A stretch of DNA of 33,688 nucleotides from Clostridia bacterium (GCA_017472305.1 JAFUQP010000010.1:1-33688), one strand, 5' to 3'. Positions 15,469 through 23,686 are shown, numbered from the stretch's first letter. The notes: generated by a model from the letters alone, not told the origin. Numbers and translations: made by a program.

Positions 15469-18400
15469 ATGTTAAAAGTTGGTAAAAACATGAAAAGACT
15501 GGGTATGTTTATTGTATTCCTTGCTTTGACGGCATGCTGTATTATGGGGCTGTATTCATGCAAGGATAAGGAATGCGATCATGAGTGGGGCGAGTGGTCG
15601 GTGTCAAGTGTGTCGACCTGTCAGGCACAAGGCACCAAGGTACGCAAGTGCTTGAAATGCAGCGAGCCGCAAAACGATTTTGTTGATATAGCCTCGCATA
15701 GCTATGACGGTGAAAATGCCGTTTGGGAATGGAGTGGGGTTGAGTCCGCAACCGTAACTTTTCACTGTAAATACGGATGCGGCTCAACGAGAGAGGTAGG
15801 CGCAACGGTTACGCGCACTCTCACCCTGCAGCCTAGTTGCACCGAAAACGGAGTTGAAGCTTATACCGCCACGGCAAGTATAGACGGTAAGGGCTACAGT
15901 TGCGTAATAACAAATCCCGTGCCCGCGCTCGGTCACAGAGAGGTCGAGGATCCTGCCATAGCTCCTACCTGCGAGAGCGTTGGTTATACGCGTGGCTCAC
16001 ATTGCTCTGTTTGCCGTGCAATTCTATCTACTCAGAGTGAGATTGCGGCTCTCGGGCATAAATATGACACCGAAAACGCCGTATGGACTTGGGACGGTGT
16101 TGAAGAAGCAACAGTAGCCCTTCACTGTGAGCGCGGATGCGGTTCTAAAAAAGATGCGAGTGCTACGGTTTCTGTTAATATTGTTTCGCAACCGAGCTGC
16201 ACCGAGAACGGAATAGGAGTCTACACTGCCACGGCAAGTATAGACAACAAGGAATATAATAGCTCAATAACAAAGCCCGTGCCCGCACTCGGTCACAGAG
16301 AGGTCGAGGACCCTGCCGTAGCTCCTACCTGCGAGAGCGTTGGCTACACGCGCGGCTCACATTGTTCGGTTTGCCGTACAACTCTTTCAGAACAGAGCGA
16401 TATTGCGGCTCTCGGGCATAAATATGACACCGATAACGCCGTATGGACTTGGGACGGTGTTGAAGAAGCAACGGTATCACTTCACTGCAAGCATGGCTGT
16501 GGCTCTACGAAAGGTGCAAACGCAACGGTTACGGGCGGTATAACCTCACAGCCTACCTGCACGAAAAACGGAATAGAAACGTACACCGCGACGGCAAGCA
16601 TAGACGGTAATATTTACAACGACGCAAGAACTAAGGCTGTGCCGGCTCTCGGTCACAGAGAGGTCGAGGACCCTGCCGTAGCTCCTACCTGCGAGAGCGT
16701 TGGCTACACGCGGGGCTCACATTGCTCGGTTTGCCGTGCAATTCTTTCAGAACAGAGCGATATTGCGGCTCTTGAACATATATTTGATGCCGACAATATT
16801 GTGTGGAATTGGAATGGAATTGAGGGCGCGTCCGCAATTCTTAGTTGCCGCTTCGACGCTTCTCATAAGCGAGAAATACCTGCGAATATAACCGCGATGA
16901 TTACGGAGGAGCCCACTTGTACCGAGGTTGGGGTTATAACCTATACCGCAATCGTAACTATAGACGGTAAAACTTATACCGATACAGAAACAGGAGTTGC
17001 CGAAGCACTGGGTCACAGATGGGACGGCGGCACCGTGACCGTGAAGCCGACCGCAGTGTCTGACGGCGAAAGACATTTTAAGTGTACAGGATGCGATGCT
17101 GAAAAGGATGAGAAAATTCTCTATCCCATAACGCGCGCAGATTGGAATTCGCTCATATCGGCTTTGACTGATACGAATAACGTCAGTATAACAAGGGATA
17201 TTAATGTCTTTACTGACAGCGAGGTGCTGCTTAAACAAACTGAATATCACGTTATTGACGGCGAAAAAATTTCCATTATCTCGGTAGATGACAGTGGCAA
17301 CGTGCAGGCTTACATATACAGATACAGAGGTGAGGACTGCATAGTTACGCTTGACGGTGAGGAGTGGCATCGCGCGCCGTACTCCAATGATGTGGAATAC
17401 TCCGCATGCTTCGCTTTGCCCGAGGCTTATATTCTGAGCATTGTGGCGGCTTATGACTCGTTTGTGTACGACGAGCTGACCGATAGTTATTTTGCCACCG
17501 AAGTTCCTGTGCTGGAGGGCGGCAATGTAGCTTTTGTGCTTGGTGAGGTAGCTATTGAAATTGGTGAAAACGTACGGCGAGTAAGCTTTTCGACTGTTGA
17601 AGAAAACTACAACGTTAGTATGGATATAATCTTCAGTTGCTTTGGAGAGGCGACTGTGGAAATTCCTCACGTTCACGAGTGGAGCGCGTGGGAAACCGTT
17701 GTTGAGCTAACCTGCACCGAGGACGGACTGCTGTTTAGACAGTGTACCGAGTGCCTTGAGGAGCAGAGGCAGGAGCTCTATCACGAAGGCCACGACTACG
17801 CCGCGGAAATAACCAACCCTACCTGTACGGCTGGGGGTTATACAAGCTATATCTGCCGCAACTGCCCTTATAGCTATAATAGCGATTACGTAGAGCCGAT
17901 AGGGCATTCGTGGGGCGCGGTTGAGGATGACGGAAGTATTACCTATAAGCCCTGCATCAACGGCTGTGAGGAGCGCCTTTGCCTCAGAACCTTGACGGCA
18001 GCATATGAGGGCGAGCTCCTTCTCGTGGGCGAGTCTGTTCTTCTGTCAGACGTAGCGGTTACCGCTATTCTTTCCGACGGAACCGAGATTAAAATTTATG
18101 ATTTTGAAATGCCTGTAACCGAGGTAACCGCAGACGGCTCGAATTACCTGGCGGTTAATTATCATACTCTCGACATTGACGTTTCCGTGCCCGCAATATA
18201 CGATAATCTCGAGGGCGTGACACCGTCAAGCGAATTTGTTCATACCATAGAAAACGGCGAGATAACGATTACCGGATACACGGGCTCGGCAAGCGAGATA
18301 GTTATTCCCTCGCACATAGATAGAGTCCCTGTAAGATACATCGGCAACAGTGCCTTCAGTAATTGCTCTTATCTTAAGTCCGTCACTATTCCGCCGAGCA

Positions 18401-19650
18401 TTATCAAAATAGGCAGGAGCGCCTTTGCGGGCTGCCCGATAAAGGAGCTTGTCATACCCGATAGCGTTACCGAGATTTCCGGCGAGAACGGCTTTGGAGC
18501 ATTTGAAAATTGCACGATGCTCGAGAGCGTGGTAATCGGTAACGGAATTATGGAAATCGAGCAGGATACCTTCCGCGGATGTACTTATCTCGAGTCGGTG
18601 ACTATTGGCAACGCTGCTGTAACTATAGGCGAGTATGCTTTTTATGACTGCAGTTACCTTAATATCTTAACGTTTGGCGAATGTGTTTATGAGATAGGTT
18701 CCTATGCCTTTGGAAATTGCACGTCTCTCACCGAAATTACCTTCCCATCAAGTTTACGTACGATAGGTAACGGAGCATTTAATGGTTGCGAGCATCTTTC
18801 CTCTGTAATTTTCAATGACGGTCTAAAGACTGTTGGAAGAGAGGCGTTCAGCACCTGCCCGATAAAGGAGCTTGTCATACCCGATAGCGTTACCGAGATT
18901 TCCGGCGAGAACGGCTTTGGAGCATTTGAAAATTGCATTATGCTCGAGAGCGTGGTAATCGGTAACGGACTTTCCGAAATCGAGAAGGAGACGTTCAGAG
19001 GATGTAACTATCTCAAGACTGTAACTATCGGCAACAGTGTTTATACGGTAGGTGAGTCCGCGTTTCTTGATTGTAGTGCCCTTGAGAGCATAACCTTCGG
19101 TGAGTGCGTTCGCGAGATAGGTACCAATGCTTTCAGAAATTGCACTGCACTCACTGAGATTTCCTTCCCTTCAACTCTTTATTCGATAGGCAACGGAGCA
19201 TTCAGCGCTTGCTCTCGTCTCTCGTCGGTAACCTTTAATGACGGCTTAAGGACCATAGGAAGAGAGGCATTCAGCGCTTGCCCTATAAAGAAGATTGTCA
19301 TACCCGATAGCGTTACCGAAATATCGGGAGAGAACGGCTTGGGAGCATTTGAAAATTGCACTATGCTCGAGAGCGTAGTAATCGGTAACAGACTTTCCGA
19401 AATCGAGCAGGATACCTTCCGAGGATGTACCGCGCTCAAGAGTGTTACTGTGGGGGCATCGCTTTTAACCGTAGGCCAGCTTGCCTTTGACGGTTGTACG
19501 TCGCTTGACGAAATAGATTTGGGAGATAAGCTCAGAGCTATCGAGAACCGTGCCTTCAGAGGATGCACGTCACTGAAGAAGGTCACATATCCCGGCAGTG
19601 CGACTGTAGCGGACAATGCTTTTGAGGACTGCCCCCTTCTTGAATCTTGA
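15469..19650 (+). CDS. giant Cys-rich repeat / BspA-type leucine-rich-repeat lipoprotein
   Basis: The start is ATG 15469 or, more likely, ATG 15490 (MKRLGMFIVFLALTACC), which begins a lipoprotein signal; both LTAC and LYSC could be the lipobox. Neither start has a good Shine-Dalgarno. Residues about 35-560 hold Cys-rich modules: a lead-in HEWGEW segment, then three 120-residue copies beginning at His 77, 197 and 317 and a diverged fourth at 437, each with CxxC-type pairs and an ALGHREVEDP...TRGSHCSVCR block. A unique region (about 560-730), two more zinc-ribbon-like modules and a short beta domain (about 840-900) follow. From about residue 925 to the end are BspA/TpLRR-type LRRs (AFxxCxxLxxVxIxxxVxxIGxxAF), organised in 141-residue super-repeats. 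No LPXTG or transmembrane anchor at the C-terminus. Probably a surface-exposed adhesive protein; ligand unknown. Confidence 0.85.
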   Translation: MLKVGKNMKRLGMFIVFLALTACCIMGLYSCKDKECDHEWGEWSVSSVSTCQAQGTKVRKCLKCSEPQNDFVDIASHSYDGENAVWEWSGVESATVTFHCKYGCGSTREVGATVTRTLTLQPSCTENGVEAYTATASIDGKGYSCVITNPVPALGHREVEDPAIAPTCESVGYTRGSHCSVCRAILSTQSEIAALGHKYDTENAVWTWDGVEEATVALHCERGCGSKKDASATVSVNIVSQPSCTENGIGVYTATASIDNKEYNSSITKPVPALGHREVEDPAVAPTCESVGYTRGSHCSVCRTTLSEQSDIAALGHKYDTDNAVWTWDGVEEATVSLHCKHGCGSTKGANATVTGGITSQPTCTKNGIETYTATASIDGNIYNDARTKAVPALGHREVEDPAVAPTCESVGYTRGSHCSVCRAILSEQSDIAALEHIFDADNIVWNWNGIEGASAILSCRFDASHKREIPANITAMITEEPTCTEVGVITYTAIVTIDGKTYTDTETGVAEALGHRWDGGTVTVKPTAVSDGERHFKCTGCDAEKDEKILYPITRADWNSLISALTDTNNVSITRDINVFTDSEVLLKQTEYHVIDGEKISIISVDDSGNVQAYIYRYRGEDCIVTLDGEEWHRAPYSNDVEYSACFALPEAYILSIVAAYDSFVYDELTDSYFATEVPVLEGGNVAFVLGEVAIEIGENVRRVSFSTVEENYNVSMDIIFSCFGEATVEIPHVHEWSAWETVVELTCTEDGLLFRQCTECLEEQRQELYHEGHDYAAEITNPTCTAGGYTSYICRNCPYSYNSDYVEPIGHSWGAVEDDGSITYKPCINGCEERLCLRTLTAAYEGELLLVGESVLLSDVAVTAILSDGTEIKIYDFEMPVTEVTADGSNYLAVNYHTLDIDVSVPAIYDNLEGVTPSSEFVHTIENGEITITGYTGSASEIVIPSHIDRVPVRYIGNSAFSNCSYLKSVTIPPSIIKIGRSAFAGCPIKELVIPDSVTEISGENGFGAFENCTMLESVVIGNGIMEIEQDTFRGCTYLESVTIGNAAVTIGEYAFYDCSYLNILTFGECVYEIGSYAFGNCTSLTEITFPSSLRTIGNGAFNGCEHLSSVIFNDGLKTVGREAFSTCPIKELVIPDSVTEISGENGFGAFENCIMLESVVIGNGLSEIEKETFRGCNYLKTVTIGNSVYTVGESAFLDCSALESITFGECVREIGTNAFRNCTALTEISFPSTLYSIGNGAFSACSRLSSVTFNDGLRTIGREAFSACPIKKIVIPDSVTEISGENGLGAFENCTMLESVVIGNRLSEIEQDTFRGCTALKSVTVGASLLTVGQLAFDGCTSLDEIDLGDKLRAIENRAFRGCTSLKKVTYPGSATVADNAFEDCPLLES
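15697..16776 (+). repeat. three tandem 360-bp in-frame repeats (fourth diverged to about 17040)
   Basis: Copies start at 15697, 16057 and 16417, with a decayed copy at 16777. The period is exactly 360 bp (120 codons). The block beginning GGTCACAGAGAGGTCGAGGA recurs at 15931, 16291 and 16651 with only a few base changes over more than 100 bp, while the first part of each unit is more diverged. Recent duplication or gene conversion is inferred. Confidence 0.93.
18433..19650 (+). repeat. 423-bp LRR super-repeats (two full, one partial)
   Basis: The module beginning CPIKELVIPDSVTEISGENG starts at 18433, 18856 and 19279, exactly 423 bp (141 codons) apart. Each holds about six BspA-type LRRs of roughly 23 residues. 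The first 100 bases of each unit are nearly identical; the later LRRs are more varied. Confidence 0.93.
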
Positions 19651-19670
19651 TTAATTTCATAACAACCTCT

Positions 19671-19704
19671 GCCGCACGGTCTGGTCACAGCCGTGCGGCT
19701 TTTG
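19671..19704 (+). terminator. terminator after the repeat lipoprotein gene
   Basis: GCCGCACGG (19671-19679) pairs with CCGTGCGGC (19691-19699), followed by TTTTGC. Confidence 0.85.
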
Positions 19705-19750
19705 CATTCCAAGAAGCTTTTACTTCCATAAAATTCCGCTGTCAATTCCC

Positions 19751-19779
19751 TTGACAATCGGTCAAATCCGTGCTATAAT
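19751..19779 (+). promoter_or_regulatory. SOS-operon promoter
   Basis: TTGACA (19751-19756), 17 bp, TATAAT (19774-19779): perfect consensus. The LexA operator begins only 3 bp after the -10, so repression would block initiation. Confidence 0.88.
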
Positions 19780-19781
19780 AT

Positions 19782-19805
19782 AACCGCGAACACGAGTTCA
19801 CGGTT
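19782..19805. promoter_or_regulatory. LexA-binding SOS (Cheo) box
   Basis: The core CGAACACGAGTTCA (19787-19800) fits the Bacillota consensus CGAAC-N4-GTTC(G). The flanks AACCG and CGGTT extend the dyad to 24 bp. It is the only such box I saw in the window and it precedes a Y-family polymerase and a LexA-like gene. Confidence 0.88.
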
Positions 19806-19894
19806 ACTGGTTTTTTGGAGTAACTAAAAATTTGCTCCGTAAAGTTGCGGCGTAAGCGGCTCTCACTCAAATTCAGACGAAAGGGGATATAGTA

Positions 19895-21391
19895 ATGGAG
19901 AAAAAGCAGTATCTTGCAATAGATTTAAAATCCTTCTATGCCTCTGTGGAGTGCGTCGAGCGAGGGCTTGACCCGCTTCGCACAAATCTTGTCGTCGCAG
20001 ACGGAAGCCGCACCGAAAAGACTATATGCCTCGCGGTTTCCCCTAGCCTTAAGGCGTGGGGAGTGCCGAGCCGTCCGCGCCTTTTTGAGGTGGTATCAAG
20101 GGTGAGGCAGGTGAACGCCGACAGGCGCTGGGGCGCACCCGGGCGTCGCTTTTCGGGCTCGACGGCTGACGACGTTCTTTTGCGCGCGAGCCCCTCGCTT
20201 GCCCTCGATTATATAACGGCACCGCCGAGAATGGGACTGTATCTCGATTATAGCACGCGTATTTACGCTATTTACCTTCGTCACTTCGCTCCCGAGGATA
20301 TCCACGTATATTCGATAGACGAGGTGTTCATTGACGTCACCCGCTACGGCACGGCGTATAAAAGGAGCGCAAGGGAGCTCGCTATAGAGGTTGTGCGCGA
20401 GATTGTCGAAAAAACAGGCATAACTGCCACCGTCGGAATAGGTACGAATCTTTATCTTGCTAAGGTCGCTATGGATATAGTCGCAAAAAAAATAAAGCCC
20501 GACAAGGACGGCGTGCGTATTGCGGAGCTTGACGAGATGAGCTACAGAAGGCTGCTTTGGGAGCATACACCCCTTACCGATTTCTGGCGCGTTGGCAGAG
20601 GGTACGAGAAAAAGCTCCGCGCACACGGGATTATGACTATGGGCGACGTAGCGCGCACCTCGCTGACAAACGAAGCTCTACTATATAAGCTCTTCGGAGT
20701 CAACGCAGAGCTGCTGATAGACCACGCGTGGGGCTTTGAGTCATGTACTATGGAGGACGTGAAGGCGTACAGACCCTCCTCGGAGAGTATTTCCTCAGGG
20801 CAGGTGCTCTCTGAGCCTTATAGCTTTGACAAGGCGAAGCTTATACTTCGTGAGATGTGCGACCTGTTTGCCCTCGAGCTTACCTCGCGGGGAGTTACCG
20901 CACGAACGGTGACGGTCACCGTTGGCTACGAACGCGAGAGCCTTGCGGAAAGCGTCGGCTATACAGGCGAGGTCGTGCTCGATTTTTACGGCAGAGAGGT
21001 ACCGAAGCACGCGCACGGAACCGAAAGGCTTCGGCACTACACCTCGTCCTGCAGCGAGATATCGGGGGCGGCGCTTTCGGTGTTTGAAAGAGCTGTTGAC
21101 CCACGGCTTCTCGTCAGGAGAATAACCGTTACCGCCTCGGATATTCTGCCTGCGAGCGAGCGCACTGCGAGAGAGTGCGCGCAGCAAATAGATATCTTCG
21201 GCGACCTTGATAAGGAGCTTTCCGACGAGGCGACACGCGAGAGGGAATATAAGCGCGAGCTTCGCCGACAGAACGCAGTCCTCTCGATAAAGAAGAAATT
21301 CGGCAAGAACGCAATTCTTAAGGGAATGAACTTTGAGGAGGGCGCAACAACCATAGACAGAAATCTCCAGATAGGAGGGCACAAGGCCTGA
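19895..21391 (+). CDS. Y-family DNA polymerase (UmuC/UvrX-like, SOS-inducible)
   Basis: A translesion DNA polymerase of 498 residues. The palm begins with LAIDLKSFYASVE (metal-binding Asp 10, steric-gate aromatic pair Phe-Tyr 14-15) and contains VYSIDEVFIDVT (Asp 142 and Glu 143). A thumb helix-hairpin-helix (LTDFWRVGRGYEKKLRAHGI) and a little-finger domain follow. QIDIF at residues 431-435 matches the beta-clamp-binding pentapeptide. The C-terminal tail KFGKNAILKGMNFEEGATTIDRNLQIGGHKA is typical of Bacillota UvrX/YqjW-type enzymes found with YolD proteins. AAAGGGG (19880-19886) is 8 nt before the ATG. First gene of a three-gene SOS operon behind a consensus promoter and Cheo box. Expected to copy damaged DNA with low fidelity. 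Confidence 0.92.
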   Translation: MEKKQYLAIDLKSFYASVECVERGLDPLRTNLVVADGSRTEKTICLAVSPSLKAWGVPSRPRLFEVVSRVRQVNADRRWGAPGRRFSGSTADDVLLRASPSLALDYITAPPRMGLYLDYSTRIYAIYLRHFAPEDIHVYSIDEVFIDVTRYGTAYKRSARELAIEVVREIVEKTGITATVGIGTNLYLAKVAMDIVAKKIKPDKDGVRIAELDEMSYRRLLWEHTPLTDFWRVGRGYEKKLRAHGIMTMGDVARTSLTNEALLYKLFGVNAELLIDHAWGFESCTMEDVKAYRPSSESISSGQVLSEPYSFDKAKLILREMCDLFALELTSRGVTARTVTVTVGYERESLAESVGYTGEVVLDFYGREVPKHAHGTERLRHYTSSCSEISGAALSVFERAVDPRLLVRRITVTASDILPASERTARECAQQIDIFGDLDKELSDEATREREYKRELRRQNAVLSIKKKFGKNAILKGMNFEEGATTIDRNLQIGGHKA

Positions 21392-21394
21392 AAT

Positions 21395-21802
21395 ATGGAA
21401 GAAAAATACGAGAAAATTATAAATCTTCCGCCCCCGACCTCGGCATCTCACCCGAGAATGGCAAGGCTTGACCGAGCGGCGCAGTTTGCGCCGTTTGCGG
21501 CGCTGTCGGGCTACGGAGATGCGGTTGCGGAAACTGCAAGGCTTACCGACAGACAGATAGAGCTTGACGAGGGTGAAATAGAGCGGCTCAACCGCACACT
21601 CACATACCTATCGTCGCATCTTGGCTCGACAGAGGTGCTCGTCACCTATTTCGTCCCCGACAGGCGAAAGTCCGGCGGCAAATATCTGACCGAGCGCGCG
21701 GCGGTAGCTCGCCTTGATTGCGAGAGCGGAATTATGACTCTCTCCTGCGGCACGGATATCCCCTTTGACAAAATACTGAAAATAGAAATCCCCGGAGAAT
21801 AG
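21395..21802 (+). CDS. YolD-like protein, probable partner of the Y-family polymerase
   Basis: A 135-residue protein whose N-terminal third (IINLPPPTSASHPRMARLDRAAQFAPFAALSGYGDAVAETARLT) matches the YolD-like family, and whose C-terminal part is a small beta domain (residues about 70-135, ending DIPFDKILKIEIPGE). YolD proteins in Bacillota are encoded next to Y-family polymerases and are thought to play a UmuD-like accessory role. The start lies 3 nt after the polymerase stop and the only purine-rich site (GGAGGG, 21376-21381) is 13 nt away, so translation is probably coupled. Function in this host is inferred from family and position. Confidence 0.85.
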   Translation: MEEKYEKIINLPPPTSASHPRMARLDRAAQFAPFAALSGYGDAVAETARLTDRQIELDEGEIERLNRTLTYLSSHLGSTEVLVTYFVPDRRKSGGKYLTERAAVARLDCESGIMTLSCGTDIPFDKILKIEIPGE

Positions 21803-21805
21803 AAA

Positions 21806-22417
21806 ATGAAGAGAAATGACGAAAGAAAGAACGAAATATACCGCTTCGTTAACGAATATATATCAGAAAACGGTCGCAGTCCCAGCACCGACGAGCTATG
21901 CCGACACTTCGGAGTTGGAAAGGCAACGGTATCGAAGTTTATTTCCCGCCTTTGCGAGGAGGGGCTGCTTGAGAGGCGTGCAAGATATGCGCTCTCCAGC
22001 CGCGAGAGCGTGTCGGGAGCTATAAAAATGCCGGTTGTCGGCAGTATTGCCTGCGGTAAGCCCACCCTCGCTCTAGAGGATATCAAGGGCTATATTACCG
22101 CCTCGCGCGAGGAGCTTGGCGGAGGAGAATATTTTGCGCTTCTCTGCGAGGGCGACTCTATGACGGGCGCGGGTATTGACGACGGCGACCTCGTGTACGT
22201 GCGCCGACAACAGGCAGCAGACGAGGGCAATATAGTGGTCGCTATGGTCGAGGACCGCGAAACCGGCGAATACCGCGCAACCCTCAAGCGTCTGTACCTT
22301 GACAGGGAAGGTAAGAGCTATATCCTTCACGCCGAAAATCCCGCATATTCAGATATAGTAGTTCCCAAAATAGAGGTTGTCGGCGTTGCCGTCAGGGTGC
22401 TTAAGAATCTGGAATAA
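21806..22417 (+). CDS. lexA: LexA/UmuD-like S24 repressor
   Basis: A 203-residue protein. The N-terminal winged helix (EYISENGRSPSTDELCRHFGVGKATVSKFISRLCEEGLLERR) matches the LexA DNA-binding layout. The C-terminal S24 self-cleaving peptidase has catalytic Ser 118 in CEGDSMTGAGIDDGDLV and Lys 161 in ATLKRLY. The expected cleavage site in VVGSIACGKP is Cys 83-Gly 84, as in UmuD, rather than Ala-Gly as in most LexA proteins. GGAGAA (21796-21801) is 4 nt before the ATG and the gene follows the YolD-like one by 3 nt. It probably represses its own operon at the 19782 box and is cleaved after RecA activation. It could be the main LexA or a cassette-specific paralogue. Confidence 0.85.
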   Translation: MKRNDERKNEIYRFVNEYISENGRSPSTDELCRHFGVGKATVSKFISRLCEEGLLERRARYALSSRESVSGAIKMPVVGSIACGKPTLALEDIKGYITASREELGGGEYFALLCEGDSMTGAGIDDGDLVYVRRQQAADEGNIVVAMVEDRETGEYRATLKRLYLDREGKSYILHAENPAYSDIVVPKIEVVGVAVRVLKNLE

Positions 22418-22445
22418 ATAAAGCACTGAAAATTTTGCTTTTTTA

Positions 22446-22474
22446 TTGATTTTTGTCCCTCTCGGTGGTAAAAT
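22446..22474 (+). promoter_or_regulatory. promoter of the amidohydrolase gene
   Basis: TTGATT (22446-22451), 17 bp, TAAAAT (22469-22474), with a leader of about 29 nt. Confidence 0.65.
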
Positions 22475-22509
22475 ATAAAAAGCAAACCATAGTATTAAAG
22501 AGGCAGCTT

Positions 22510-23316
22510 ATGATAATTGATTTTCACACTCACGCGTTTCCCGACGCGCTTGCTCCGAGAGCGATAGAATCTCTCTCAAAGATAAATTTTAACGGTGACG
22601 GCCCTTACACCGACGGAACGGCGGCAGACTCGAAAAGGCTTCTTCGCTCTGCGGGAATATCCCGCGCGGTGGTATGTAATATCGCGACGAACGCAAAGCA
22701 GGAGCACAACGTAAATTCCTTTGCAATATCGCTTACCGCACGCTCGGATTTCTTCTCTCCACTGGGCTCGCTTCACCCCGACAGCACCGAAAAGGAAGCC
22801 GAGCTTGACAGGCTTCTTGCCGCAGGAATACACGGAGTAAAGCTTCACCCCGACTACGTGAGAATAGCGCTCTCCGACGAGAGATATACCGAGATTTTCG
22901 GACTTCTCGAGGAAAGAGGAATGTTCGCTACCGTTCACGCAGGCTTTGACCCCGTGTCCCCCGACCGTGTTCACACAACCGCAGATATGCTCCTCTCGGC
23001 AGTAAAGCGCTTCCCGAGGCTTAAGCTAATCGGCGCGCATATGGGCGGCTTCAGGTGCTCGCGCGAGGTGCTGGAGAAGCTTGTAGGCACAAACGTTTAT
23101 ATTGACACGTCGCTCTCCGCTCTTCGCGGGGAGGAAACCGAAGCCCTCTACGAAATTCTGAAAAACCACTCCCCCGAGAGAATTCTCTTCGGTACCGACA
23201 CCCCCTGGTCTAATCCCGAGAGCGAAATCGCCTTCGTCGAGCGCGCCCCGATAAGCGACCTCGCGAAGGAGAAAATATTCTCCCAAAACGCAATATCGCT
23301 CCTCGGCATCGGCTGA
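22510..23316 (+). CDS. amidohydrolase-family metal-dependent hydrolase
   Basis: A 268-residue TIM-barrel of the amidohydrolase_2 (ACMSD-like) group. The metal-binding HxH is IIDFHTHAFPD at the N-terminus. Further ligands are in GVKLHPDY, the His of FATVHAGFD, the His of LIGAHMGG and the Asp of RILFGTDTPWSN. Members hydrolyse or decarboxylate small carboxylates, and the substrate cannot be read here. The start is ATG 22510, because AAAGAGG (22497-22503) lies 6 nt upstream; a nominal start at 22453 would fall inside the promoter. Single gene with its own promoter and terminator. Confidence 0.85.
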   Translation: MIIDFHTHAFPDALAPRAIESLSKINFNGDGPYTDGTAADSKRLLRSAGISRAVVCNIATNAKQEHNVNSFAISLTARSDFFSPLGSLHPDSTEKEAELDRLLAAGIHGVKLHPDYVRIALSDERYTEIFGLLEERGMFATVHAGFDPVSPDRVHTTADMLLSAVKRFPRLKLIGAHMGGFRCSREVLEKLVGTNVYIDTSLSALRGEETEALYEILKNHSPERILFGTDTPWSNPESEIAFVERAPISDLAKEKIFSQNAISLLGIG

Positions 23317-23398
23317 CAGAATGCCTGTGGCAATTCCTTTGATTACGCTCTACCTTAATATAAACAAATACTTCGGTGACAGACTACACCGCCTATAT

Positions 23399-23438
23399 GA
23401 AAACACCTGCCGCGTGCAGGTGTTTTCGTTTTTTTATT
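23399..23438 (+). terminator. terminator after the amidohydrolase gene
   Basis: GAAAACACCTGC (23399-23410) pairs with GCAGGTGTTTTC (23416-23427) around a CGCGT loop, then GTTTTTTTATT. Very strong. Confidence 0.92.
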
Positions 23439-23512
23439 AGACCTGACCCTTTTTTGACCCTTTTAAAAACTGATAATTACCGACTTACACTAATTTAAAA
23501 CTCAAAAAGAAA

Positions 23513-23568
23513 TAGCCGAAAAGCGTTGAAACCACTGAATTTATCAGCATTTCAGCCACTTTTCGGCT
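23513..23568 (-). terminator. probable terminator of tRNA-Trp
   Basis: AGCCGAAAAG and CTTTTCGGCT (about 23514-23523 and 23558-23567) pair across a long AT-rich loop. On the minus strand the stem is followed by ATTTCTTTTTG. Confidence 0.6.
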
Positions 23569-23644
23569 TGGCAGGGGCAGAAGGACTTGAACCCACGACC
23601 CATGGTTTTGGAGACCAGTACTCTACCAACTGAGCTATACCCCT
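23569..23644 (-). tRNA. tRNA-Trp (anticodon CCA)
   Basis: Read on the minus strand from 23644: a 7-bp acceptor stem (AGGGGTA with TGCCCCT), D-arm AGCTCAGTTGGTAGAGT, anticodon loop TCTCCAAAA with anticodon CCA, T-arm GTGGGTTCAAGTCC, discriminator G and an encoded 3' CCA (23569-23571). All four arms close. Confidence 0.95.
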
Positions 23645-23657
23645 ACATACGCAAACT

Positions 23658-23686
23658 ATTATACTAAATTTTTCGGGGTTTGTCAA
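23658..23686 (-). promoter_or_regulatory. promoter of tRNA-Trp
   Basis: On the minus strand, TTGACA (23686-23681), 17 bp, TATAAT (23663-23658): perfect consensus, as expected for a stable RNA. The start falls about 6-8 nt before the tRNA. Confidence 0.88.

Noticed and set aside
15697-17040. CRISPR array
   Set aside because: The repeats are 360 bp long, in frame and protein-coding, with no short repeat/spacer alternation.
16747-17676. 309-codon minus-strand open frame under the repeat lipoprotein gene
   Set aside because: It is the complement of the Cys-rich repeat coding region with its strong codon bias and no recognisable protein.
23439-23512. Repeated TGACCCTTTT motif after the amidohydrolase terminator
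   Set aside because: Only two short copies in T-rich DNA; too little to call a repeat or site.
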